In this document: one piece after another, positions 1 through 5,463 of the stretch
Numbering within the stretch: the first letter of the stretch is position 1
Layout of the letters: every line of letters begins with the position of its first letter
From: an uncultured Ruminococcus sp.
GTDB taxonomy: Bacteria > Bacillota_A > Clostridia > Oscillospirales > Acutalibacteraceae
Length of the DNA: 6,260 nt
NCBI GenBank assembly: GCA_902773395.1
Contig: CACYEJ010000054.1
Span: 1 to 6,260 of the forward strand
Direction of reading: 5' to 3'
Notes under the pieces: model-generated
The model's database searches: none
What the model was told of the DNA's origin: nothing
What the model saw: only the letters and a program-made list of their open reading frames with translations
Position numbers and translations under genes: made by a program

Positions 1-26
1 AGAAGCAAAATTCCAAAAAAATACAA

Positions 27-374
27 TTAGTCTATAGAAAGTACTATTATTCCAAGTGCTTCCCAATATGTTTTTCTTAATTCATTTGACTCCTTAGTTT
101 TATTGGAGCACCATTTGATAATATCTTTAATATGCTCATATTCAAGATCAGTTTGCTTTATTACGATCAAACCTTCAATAGGCGTTTCCAAAAGAATAGC
201 CAAAGCGTACAAGTGCTCAATTCTTGGCAAAGATTTCCCGTAAAACCAATGGTACACCGATTGGGGAGCTTGCAAATTCAACTCCTTTTGGATATTTTCG
301 ACGGACAAACCTTTCTCCAAGATCAAATTACGTAAATGCTTGCCTGTCAAACCAGCATCAACTACAGGTATCAT
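27..374 (-). CDS. XRE-family helix-turn-helix transcriptional regulator
   Basis: A 115-residue, probably DNA-binding cytoplasmic protein. Residues about 10-62 look like a Cro/C1-type helix-turn-helix: a first helix around GKHLRNLILEKG, then the turn and recognition helix around LSVENIQKELNL and QSVYHWFYGKSLPRIE, and a closing helix HLYALAILLE. The pattern 'SVYHWFxGKSLP' is typical of small single-domain XRE regulators in Clostridia. The C-terminal 50 residues are charged and unassigned. Two start codons are adjacent, GTG at 377 and ATG at 374. I prefer the ATG because AGGAGG at 383-388 lies 8 bases from it but only 5 from the GTG. The gene stands alone with its own promoter and ends in TAA 26 bases from the window edge, so any partner gene downstream is not visible. 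Its target operators are unknown. The family call is firm; the regulated genes are not known. Confidence 0.85.
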   Translation of the reverse strand: MIPVVDAGLTGKHLRNLILEKGLSVENIQKELNLQAPQSVYHWFYGKSLPRIEHLYALAILLETPIEGLIVIKQTDLEYEHIKDIIKWCSNKTKESNELRKTYWEALGIIVLSID

Positions 375-403
375 CACTAAAACCTCCTTTTAGATTTGTG
401 GTA

Positions 404-432
404 AGTATAACACATTCCATTTCAAATAACAA
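404..432 (-). promoter_or_regulatory. Sigma-A promoter of the XRE regulator gene
   Basis: On the minus strand, TTGTTA (432-427) is followed after 17 bases by TATACT (409-404). A TG dinucleotide one base upstream of the -10 gives an extended -10 element (TGTTATACT). The predicted start of transcription lies near 397, about 23 bases before the start codon, leaving a short leader with the ribosome binding site. Confidence 0.6.
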
Positions 433-550
433 TTGATATAAGCAACAAATTTTACTATATATATTTGGTTTATGATTAAGCAACCAAGTATATAATTTTA
501 TGTTAATATTAAAGGTTTGACATTATATATTTTATTGATACAACACATTT

Positions 551-569
551 TTATTAGCATACCTAATAA
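551..569. repeat. Short AT-rich inverted repeat in intergenic DNA
   Basis: TTATTAG and CTAATAA form a perfect 7-base inverted repeat around a 5-base spacer. It has no GC-rich stem and no U-tract, so it is not a terminator. It could be a protein-binding palindrome, but in AT-rich DNA such repeats also arise by chance. Nothing else recognisable was found between the regulator promoter (432) and the transposase fragment (647). Confidence 0.3.
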
Positions 570-646
570 TTTCAAATTGTATTAAGACCATGGTTTGTAA
601 ATATTTTGTGAACGAGCAAAAATGTCACATCTTATTTACTCACTGA

Positions 647-838
647 TTAAACGAGTTTTCCGCATGGTTGCCGCATTATTGCGAAATCACATTCTGTACT
701 TGTGTACTGACTCCCTCTGTCAGAATGTATTATGCAGCCCGTAATGTCCGGGTATGATTTCTTTGCGTTTTCGATAGCATGACAGCATAGCGAAGCCTTC
801 ATATTATCTTCAATGGAAATGTCTGGAGATTCTGTTTT
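647..838 (-). pseudogene. IS3-family transposase (OrfB, rve integrase core) fragment
   Basis: Read on the minus strand, this stretch gives an open frame of 63 codons. Its middle matches the DDE integrase core of IS3-family OrfB transposases: IEDNMKASLCCHAIENAKKS, then YPDITGCIIHSDRGSQYTS, with the family hallmark HSDRGSQYTS at 727-698 and the second catalytic Asp in HSD. An intact OrfB is about 270-300 residues; only some 50 recognisable residues remain. Past STE the reading becomes unlike the family and stops at TAA (647-649), and upstream an in-frame TAA (839-841) precedes it. There is no start codon with a ribosome binding site, no OrfA, no DDE glutamate region and no visible terminal inverted repeats, so this is a dead remnant. 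It marks an old insertion followed by deletion on both sides. Confidence 0.8.
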
Positions 839-962
839 TTAGATATTTTTAAGCGTTTTGTACTTGATTGATATTTCATATATTTTTTAAATTCAGCCGC
901 TATGACGGCTTGGTTTCCTGTGCCTTTTTATCATTTAATTTGATTTTAATTTTTATTTTTTC

Positions 963-1008
963 CGTAGCTTTGGGCGTTTATTAAAGCCTAAGCTACGATT
1001 TTATTTTG
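963..1008 (+). terminator. Orphan rho-independent terminator hairpin
   Basis: CGTAGCTT (963-970) pairs with AAGCTACG (990-997). The stem continues through GGGC (972-975) and GCCT (986-989), with one bulged T and one G-U pair, around a loop of about 10 bases. ATTTTATTTTG follows on the plus strand, giving the U-tract. On the minus strand the stem is followed by an A-rich run, so it would work only for plus-strand transcripts. No intact plus-strand gene lies upstream, so the gene it once served appears to be lost. Confidence 0.55.
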
Positions 1009-1100
1009 TCTGTTAAATTTCACGGATTCAGGTTGTTTTAAGCGTGTAACTGTCCGCTTTTAGTGCGACTGTTTAAGGTCTTATCTGCTGACCTGTGGGT

Positions 1101-1134
1101 ATAAAAATAGCACCCTGCATTTCTGCAAAGTGCT
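1101..1134 (-). terminator. Rho-independent terminator of the Panacea toxin-antitoxin operon
   Basis: On the minus strand AGCAC-TT-TGCA pairs with TGCA-GG-GTGCT through two U-G wobbles, giving a continuous 11-pair stem closed by a GAAA tetraloop, followed by ATTTTTAT. It lies about 70 bases past the toxin stop codon. On the plus strand the same hairpin has a CC/AA mismatch but is followed by GTTTTT, so weak function in that direction is possible. Confidence 0.75.
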
Positions 1135-1203
1135 GTTTTTACGTTTTTTATACAAGAAAACCACTTGATTTAGAGTATTTCTTTTCAAGTGCTTCAAAGT
1201 TAG

Positions 1204-1680
1204 TTACGAATATTTCTTATAAACAGGATATACTTCATGTTCCTTGTCTATCCAAATTAAATAAAATACACCATTTTCATCAACGAAGCCAAACAGTCTA
1301 AGTTTACCCATAAGTGCTAAAGAACAAATTTGATCTCCGAAAATTTCAGATAAATTCAAATCATAAAAACGTTTCTGTGCTTCAGCTACTAAACCTGTTA
1401 ATGGTATAAAATGATTTCTTGTATTATTTTTTCTTCCAGATGTCGTAATTAAAATTTCTTTCCATCTCATTCGTTCAAATTCTTTTAATTTTAAAACCAC
1501 TTCCGATAGCAAATCAGAATTAGCATTTATTCCCCATTTATAGTGTTCAAAATCACTAAATTTAAATGACCACACAGGAACTTCATCATAAAAGCTGTTT
1601 GGATTAATAATTATACTTCTAGGGACTTTGTTACTTTCAACTTGAAATCGCTGTTTGACTTTTTTATCTTTTTTACTCAA
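1204..1680 (-). CDS. Putative toxin of a Panacea-type toxin-antitoxin pair
   Basis: A 158-residue soluble protein with a lysine-rich N-terminus (SKKDKKVKQRF) and no signal peptide or membrane helix. Notable segments are VPVWSFKFSDF (about 34-44), a helical stretch LLSEVVLKLKEFERMRWKEI, and a C-terminal block from about residue 126, KLRLFGFVDENGVFYLIWID followed by KEHEVYP. From memory, this ending (R-L/W-G-F ... F-Y-L-x-W-x-D-x-E-H-x-V-Y-P) recurs in small proteins of unassigned activity found beside antitoxin-like genes. A RelE/ParE-like ribonuclease fold is possible but not shown. The start is TTG at 1680-1678, with GGGGGA about 8 bases upstream inside the antitoxin's last codons and no better in-frame ATG nearby. 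The gene begins two bases after the antitoxin stop, so translation is probably coupled. The toxin role is inferred from the neighbour, not from a recognised catalytic motif. Confidence 0.75.
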   Translation of the reverse strand: MSKKDKKVKQRFQVESNKVPRSIIINPNSFYDEVPVWSFKFSDFEHYKWGINANSDLLSEVVLKLKEFERMRWKEILITTSGRKNNTRNHFIPLTGLVAEAQKRFYDLNLSEIFGDQICSLALMGKLRLFGFVDENGVFYLIWIDKEHEVYPVYKKYS

Positions 1681-1682
1681 GA

Positions 1683-2123
1683 TTAAAGTCCCCCATAATA
1701 CTGTTGCATACTCTCTTTTGTAATCTCATAATTACATCTTTCGCCGCTTGGAATCCCCGCTCTTGCAAGTTTCCACGGTTCTTCCAGATGTGTAAGGTTA
1801 CTTAGCCATACAGAATCATGTACTCCATAGTATTCCAACACTTTATCCATAGTTTCAATTTGTTCTTTGCTAAATTCGCAACTTGAATATTTTGATAATA
1901 TTTTCTCATCAACAACAAATTTACCTCTATGCATATTAAACAAATCTGGACACACAGGTCCATTTGCCCAAGCTTCAAATCGCTCGTCAAAAAGAGGTTT
2001 TTCGTCCCAAGCAAGCGACCAAGCTTGACAGTAATAAACTAATTTTTGAAGCTTCATTGTAGTCATTTCGCCCATTTTATGCAAAATATACCAAGCTACA
2101 TCAAATACACTCACCTTGTTCAT
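1683..2123 (-). CDS. Panacea-domain (DUF4065, SocA/GepA-like) antitoxin
   Basis: A 146-residue protein whose whole length matches the Panacea domain. The family blocks are clear: helix VFDVAWYILHKMGEMT (6-21), the signature MKLQKLVYYCQAWSLAW (23-39), then FEAWANGPVCPDLF (49-62), and a C-terminal helical part ending QYYGGL. Panacea domains are known as promiscuous antitoxin modules that neutralise many unrelated toxins by direct binding. The related SocA is a proteolytic adaptor. ATG at 2123 is preceded by AGGAGG (2132-2137) at 8 bases, a strong site fitting the higher antitoxin output expected of such operons. It is the first gene of the pair; the downstream gene starts two bases after its TAA. 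No extra DNA-binding domain is attached, so autoregulation would have to come from the Panacea fold or the complex itself. Confidence 0.92.
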   Translation of the reverse strand: MNKVSVFDVAWYILHKMGEMTTMKLQKLVYYCQAWSLAWDEKPLFDERFEAWANGPVCPDLFNMHRGKFVVDEKILSKYSSCEFSKEQIETMDKVLEYYGVHDSVWLSNLTHLEEPWKLARAGIPSGERCNYEITKESMQQYYGGL

Positions 2124-2151
2124 TGCAACTTCCTCCTCTACTCTTGATAAT

Positions 2152-2180
2152 ATTATATTATATTTGAACCCATTTGTAAA
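2152..2180 (-). promoter_or_regulatory. Sigma-A promoter of the Panacea operon
   Basis: On the minus strand TTTACA (2180-2175) and a perfect TATAAT (2157-2152) are separated by exactly 17 bases. Transcription would start near 2145, leaving about 20 bases before the antitoxin ATG. The -10 region overlaps a 10-base palindrome ATAATATTAT (2147-2156), which could serve as an operator for autoregulation, though AT-rich palindromes are cheap here. Confidence 0.75.
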
Positions 2181-2233
2181 GTATTAGAGTTGCACTAACT
2201 TTTATTCACTTTTTCGTTATTTCGTCAAACAAT

Positions 2234-2256
2234 ACCGCCCTACTGCTCAGGGCGGT
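2234..2256. repeat. Strong GC-rich hairpin upstream of the Panacea operon
   Basis: ACCGCCCT (2234-2241) and AGGGCGGT (2249-2256) form a perfect 8-base stem around a 7-base loop. No U-tract follows immediately on either strand: TAATAAATC on plus, ATTGTTTGAC on minus. It is therefore a poor canonical terminator, although TCTTTTTT occurs about 13 bases later on the plus strand. It may be a remnant terminator or a structured RNA element. Confidence 0.5.
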
Positions 2257-2336
2257 TAATAAATCATATCTTTTTTGTATTCGAAAGTTTTACATTCCTC
2301 ATAAAAATAATTTGGGCGATATTGTACAATTTGGAG

Positions 2337-2378
2337 TTAGTTCCAAAAACAACTAAGGCAAGAGCTTGTGAGTTGCCT
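2337..2378. repeat. Pair of adjacent small hairpins in the 2164-2418 intergenic gap
   Basis: TTAGTT (2337-2342) pairs with AACTAA (2351-2356) around CCAAAAAC. Directly after it, AGGCAA (2356-2361) pairs with TTGCCT (2373-2378) around an 11-base loop. The two share one base, so both can nearly stack. No gene is visible here and I do not recognise a known riboswitch or small RNA. AAGAAAAAAG follows on plus, and CTTTTTTC precedes it on minus. Confidence 0.35.
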
Positions 2379-2418
2379 ATCTAAGAAAAAAGTGCTAAAT
2401 CTTAATGATTTCGAGTGT

Positions 2419-2451
2419 AAAAAAATCCTATGGAAATAAATCTCCATAGGA
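2419..2451 (-). terminator. Rho-independent terminator of the metalloprotease gene
   Basis: On the minus strand a perfect 9-base stem, TCCTATGGA (2451-2443) with TCCATAGGA (2434-2426), closes an 8-base loop and is followed directly by TTTTTTT (2425-2419). It sits 15 bases past the stop codon of the metalloprotease gene. Confidence 0.88.
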
Positions 2452-2466
2452 CAGTAAAACAGTTCT

Positions 2467-3279
2467 TTATAACAAATTAAATATTCCAAAGAAATTCCTG
2501 CTCGGTCCGGATACATTCATATTCGGATCATCGCTAAATCTTTGATAAGCTTCCGGAAAATATAATCCCCATTCGTTAAAATTCTCAACTGCCTCGTTAA
2601 TGACAGCCGTGCTATCCTTTTCATCATTCATCTGATGCTTCAATACAACCTTCTCTGTAAGCGTGAAATTCGTGAAACCCATTTCCTTCAAAACATCTTC
2701 AAGCGGTTTGTTTTGTTCTATCGAATGCTTTACGGAGCTAAACTGAAACCAGCCGTAATCATTAAAATTAAAAAAATCACGATCGAATTTTTTTCCGTTA
2801 GAATGCTCTCTTCCGTGCTCTAAATAGTCAACGCCGTTTTCATAATTATCTCCGACATTCTCAACTGCATATGTGACTATATCATATAATTCATCAAGCT
2901 TTTCAGGTTCGCCGTAATAATTCCAATATGCCACAGCAAAGTCATTTACAAGCTGTTCTTCGTCTGCTATGGAAAGTTTAACGCCATCGTTGTATCTCAG
3001 CAGCCCATGTCCCATCTCATGCACAACATTGTAATATTGGAAATATAGTCGAAATCTTTCCTCTGTATTCTCTTCTCCCATAGCCGTTACTACGTTTTTA
3101 GTGTTCTCTTCATTCCAATCATTCCACTCTGCCGTTGTGATTAGATACATCTTCGGAGAAAGAAAATATCCCAAAGTAAGAGTTATAATAACAGCATAAA
3201 TAATTAAATCGGTTTTTCCGTTGTATAATTTAAATTCTATTTTCGTTTTCTTCTTTTCAGCGTTTTCCTGTTTTTTCAT
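2467..3279 (-). CDS. Membrane-anchored HExxH metalloprotease-like protein
   Basis: A 270-residue protein from ATG at 3279. A lysine-rich N-terminus (KKQENAEKKKTKIEFK) precedes one hydrophobic segment, about 24-41 (DLIIYAVIITLTLGYFLSP), then a long acidic domain. Positive-inside logic suggests a signal anchor with the domain outside the cell. The domain has HEMGHG at 87-92, a classic HExxH zinc site, and E108 in EEQLVNDFAVAYW. This E-x-x-V-N-D arrangement resembles the third zinc ligand (ExxAN) of ImmA-like gluzincins, so an active zinc peptidase is plausible; no substrate is known. The frame also opens at TTG 3330, adding 17 residues, but that codon has no ribosome binding site, whereas ATG 3279 has AAGGGG 4 bases upstream. 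The gene diverges from the kinase gene and shares its control region of about 270 bases, suggesting a common process. The domain past residue 120 is not a family I recognise. Confidence 0.8.
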   Translation of the reverse strand: MKKQENAEKKKTKIEFKLYNGKTDLIIYAVIITLTLGYFLSPKMYLITTAEWNDWNEENTKNVVTAMGEENTEERFRLYFQYYNVVHEMGHGLLRYNDGVKLSIADEEQLVNDFAVAYWNYYGEPEKLDELYDIVTYAVENVGDNYENGVDYLEHGREHSNGKKFDRDFFNFNDYGWFQFSSVKHSIEQNKPLEDVLKEMGFTNFTLTEKVVLKHQMNDEKDSTAVINEAVENFNEWGLYFPEAYQRFSDDPNMNVSGPSRNFFGIFNLL

Positions 3280-3384
3280 ACTACCCCTTAATCCTTTCGA
3301 GCCTTGCGAATTTTCATTATATATATTCAAAATTAAATTCTGTGGGTGACATACTACCCCAATTCGAGTATAAGTAAATGTATA
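3280..3384 (-). promoter_or_regulatory. Metalloprotease mRNA leader with two coupled mini-ORFs
   Basis: Between the predicted transcription start (about 3384) and the gene's ATG, the minus strand holds two tiny frames. The first, ATG at 3352, encodes MSPTEFNFEYI and ends with TAA at 3319-3317. The second starts in the overlap TAATG (ATG at 3317-3315), encodes MKIRKARKD and ends with TAA at 3290-3288, directly followed by GGGGTAGT and the protease ATG. The 11-base string GGGGTAGTATG occurs both at the first mini-ORF start (3360-3350) and at the protease start (3287-3277). This could be translational coupling or a leader-peptide switch, or a decayed duplication. Seen in sequence; function is inferred. 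Confidence 0.35.
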
Positions 3385-3390
3385 TATTAA

Positions 3391-3419
3391 AGTATAACAT
3401 AATATTTACTTTTCGTCAA
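3391..3419 (-). promoter_or_regulatory. Sigma-A promoter of the metalloprotease gene
   Basis: On the minus strand TTGACG (3419-3414) and TATACT (3396-3391) are separated by 17 bases, close to consensus. It faces away from the kinase promoter; the two -35 boxes are about 65 bases apart, leaving room for a shared regulator. Confidence 0.75.
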
Positions 3420-3483
3420 TATTCATTTAAACACGTAAAACAGCATGTTATAAAAATAAAGTCAATAAATGCAAAAAAATATA

Positions 3484-3512
3484 TTGAATATTTTTTAAAA
3501 AAATGTTAGAAT
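3484..3512 (+). promoter_or_regulatory. Sigma-A promoter of the kinase-GNAT operon
   Basis: TTGAAT (3484-3489) and TAGAAT (3507-3512) with a 17-base spacer made almost entirely of A and T. Transcription would start near 3519, about 30 bases before the kinase ATG. Confidence 0.7.
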
Positions 3513-3549
3513 AAAGAGTAACCTTTTAATTCAGAAGGGACTAAATACA

Positions 3550-4758
3550 ATGCAAGAAAATGAAAATATATTATGCTATCATTGCATGGCGGAAATTATA
3601 GATTACGAAAACGAGATATGTCACAAGTGCGGAAAAAAACACAGCAAGCATTTTTGTCAAAGCAATGAGCTTCCACCGGGAACATATTTGGAAGACGGCA
3701 GATATTTCGTAGGAAAAAGCATCGGCTGCGGCGGCTTTGGTATTACATATGTCGGCTTCGATATAAAGCTTGAAAAAAAAATTCTTATAAAAGAAACATT
3801 TTACTACGGCCTTTTTCAACGTAATGTTCATGACCTAGATGATCCAAATCCGTTAGCCGTTAAATACAGCAGTGACTTTTCTTTAGAAGAAATAATGAGA
3901 AAAACCCGTAAGGAATGTATGAATCTATCCGAAGGCGAAGGGTTTAACAGTATTGTAAAGGTTTACGACTGGTTTACGGAAAATAACACAGCATATATTA
4001 TCACAGAGTTTATAGAAGGCGTTACTCTTGATGAGCGAGTAGCCACACAAGGAAGATATACTTGGGCTGAATTCTATCCCAAAATCAAACCGCTTTTGAT
4101 AAGTCTTTCTGCTCTTCACAAGAAAAAGCTTATACATCGTGACATTAAGCCGCAGAACATTATGATTAGAAACTCAAATGAAATGGGCGAAGAGTTTGTT
4201 CTGATTGACTTTGGACTTGCACGTTCTACCGAGAAGAAAACGCTGGCATCTATAGCGGCAGGTTTTACTCCCGGATACGCCCCCTACGAGCAGAGAACCT
4301 TTACAAAAACTGACGGCACATATACAGATGTATATTCAATAGTTGCGACAATCTATTACGCCTTGACGGGACTCGACCCTGTTTATGACATGACGGAAAA
4401 TATTGAGGGAAACTTTCCGGAGCTTAAAAACATGAGCGAAAAATACGGTGTGCCGCAGGCTGTAGTTCAAGGAATGAAGTATGGCTTGAACCCGAATTAT
4501 AAGCAGAGATGTCAGAGTATTGACCAGCTCATGCGTTTCTTTGACAGAGTTAAGCTTTTAAATGAATTAAAGGAGGCTGCCGACACTACCCCTTTTTCAC
4601 AGATGAATACAGTCAGAAATGTTAATCCTGATAATAATATGAGGACGGTTCTGCTGCAAAGGCAGCCTGAGCAAAATAATACGCCTGTAGAATATGCCGC
4701 TCAGCAGGATTACTATTCTCCGGAAGAATACGACGCTCAGCAGGATTATTATTCATAG
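3550..4758 (+). CDS. Zinc-ribbon eukaryotic-like Ser/Thr protein kinase, ending at an in-frame amber codon
   Basis: The frame up to the stop is 402 residues. It starts with a zinc ribbon (C9xxC12 ... C24xxC27), then a complete Hanks-type kinase domain at about 51-335: Gly-rich loop GCGGFG (59-64), ATP-binding lysine in LIKE (K81), catalytic loop HRDIKPQN (196-203), DFG (220-222), and the activation-segment end PGYAPYEQ (241-248). All catalytic residues are present, so it should phosphorylate Ser/Thr of unknown targets in the cytoplasm. A Q/E/Y-rich linker with a 36-bp tandem repeat follows and ends in TAG (4756-4758). The same frame then runs on for 229 codons with the transmembrane part, so the natural protein is probably 632 residues and membrane-bound. 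If the TAG is honoured, a soluble kinase without its anchor is made. ATG 3550 has AAGGGA at 9 bases. First gene of an operon with the acetyltransferase; divergent from the metalloprotease. Confidence 0.9.
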   Translation: MQENENILCYHCMAEIIDYENEICHKCGKKHSKHFCQSNELPPGTYLEDGRYFVGKSIGCGGFGITYVGFDIKLEKKILIKETFYYGLFQRNVHDLDDPNPLAVKYSSDFSLEEIMRKTRKECMNLSEGEGFNSIVKVYDWFTENNTAYIITEFIEGVTLDERVATQGRYTWAEFYPKIKPLLISLSALHKKKLIHRDIKPQNIMIRNSNEMGEEFVLIDFGLARSTEKKTLASIAAGFTPGYAPYEQRTFTKTDGTYTDVYSIVATIYYALTGLDPVYDMTENIEGNFPELKNMSEKYGVPQAVVQGMKYGLNPNYKQRCQSIDQLMRFFDRVKLLNELKEAADTTPFSQMNTVRNVNPDNNMRTVLLQRQPEQNNTPVEYAAQQDYYSPEEYDAQQDYYS

Positions 4759-4761
4759 GAA
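4690..4761 (+). repeat. 36-bp tandem repeat in the kinase linker, containing the amber codon
   Basis: Two in-frame 12-codon units, 4690-4725 and 4726-4761, match at 30 of 36 bases. They encode EYAAQQDYYSPE and EYDAQQDYYS-stop-E; a degenerate third unit (EVYNQESQ...NYSQE) follows. The TAG falls where unit one has CCG (Pro) and where the third unit has CAA (Gln, in YSQE). Such repeats evolve by slippage and tolerate substitutions, as expected for a disordered linker between kinase and membrane. Confidence 0.8.
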
Positions 4762-5448
4762 GAAGTCTATAATCAGGAATCACAAGAAAACTACAGCCAA
4801 GAAGATGACAGTATTACTCAATTCGGCGATGAAAATTTAGACGAAGAACAGCAGAAAGAGTATGACAAAAAAATCAGCAGAGCCGATAGAAAAATAAAAG
4901 CTGCGAAAAGAAAACAGCTAACGATTATAAGAAGATTTTTCTTTGCATTGTTTGTTATAGGAGTAATAGCTTTTGTTATATACAGTGTATCATCGTGGTA
5001 TTTGCACATTGCAAAAGCGGCAATCATTTTGGCAGTACTATTAACCATTCTAGTTATACCGACTATTAGACCTCTTAGAAAACGCAGAATAGTATTGAAG
5101 CTGGCTAAATTTGAAAAGGACGCAGCGTTTGTAAGTGCTTTTCTGCAAAGGGCAGTTACGTCATACAGGAAAGGCATTGATCAAAGAATGTGGAACGGAA
5201 AGCCTATCAGTGAAGCAACTGTACATGACGTTTATGTAGAGAACGGCATGGAGGATTCAGATAAATTCTATGTAAGAAAAGCCGGAAGAAAGGTTTACAT
5301 GATGGAATGGACGGGCAGTGATGTAAAAATTATGCCGGTTGAAAACAACAACACTTCAAACATAAAAATCAATGGTAATACTTCTATACAGGTATTGGCA
5401 GAAGCGACAGCAAATGTAGAAAGCAAACAAAAAAATAATAAAACTTAA
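4759..5448 (+). pseudogene. C-terminal membrane part of the kinase gene, downstream of the amber codon
   Basis: This is the same reading frame as the kinase, open for 229 codons after the TAG and ending in TAA. It contains a charged linker (DEEQQKEYDKKISRADRK), then two transmembrane helices at about 463-480 (FFFALFVIGVIAFVIYS) and 487-506 (IAKAAIILAVLLTILVIPTI) in full-length numbering, a basic stop-transfer (RPLRKRR), and a 126-residue tail rich in K and E that I do not recognise (VYVENGMEDSDKFYVRKAGR, VYMMEWTGSDVKIMP). The first in-frame start-like codon is TTG at 4948. It lies inside the first membrane helix with no ribosome binding site, so independent translation is unlikely. There are no other stops or frameshifts, so the break is either very recent, a read-through codon, or a sequence error. 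Confidence 0.7.
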
Positions 5449-5463
5449 TGCTGAGGATAGAAC

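Noticed and set aside
517..545. A plus-strand promoter with TTGACA at 517-522
   Set aside because: No acceptable -10 hexamer lies 16-18 bases downstream and no plus-strand gene follows.
689..728. An 8-base inverted repeat ACATTCTG/CAGAATGT read as a structured RNA or operator
   Set aside because: It falls inside the IS3 transposase coding fragment (around HSDRGSQYTS), so the coding origin explains it well enough.
1095..1301. A 68-residue plus-strand frame rich in Cys and Phe
   Set aside because: It overlaps the operon terminator and the toxin gene on the other strand and has no ribosome binding site.
2331..2381. A short plus-strand reading containing LELVPKTT, resembling part of an HNH-type nuclease
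   Set aside because: The match is a few residues only, with no start, no HNH motif and an early stop.
3280..3330. A longer metalloprotease starting at TTG 3330
   Set aside because: No ribosome binding site precedes it, while the internal ATG at 3279 has AAGGGG just upstream. It cannot be fully excluded.
4818..5177. A 119-residue minus-strand hydrophobic frame
   Set aside because: It is the complement of the kinase's transmembrane region, with no ribosome binding site or promoter of its own.
4948..5448. A separate gene starting with TTG at 4948
   Set aside because: The TTG is inside a transmembrane helix, has no ribosome binding site, and is in the same frame as the kinase upstream of the TAG; it is the kinase's own C-terminal part.
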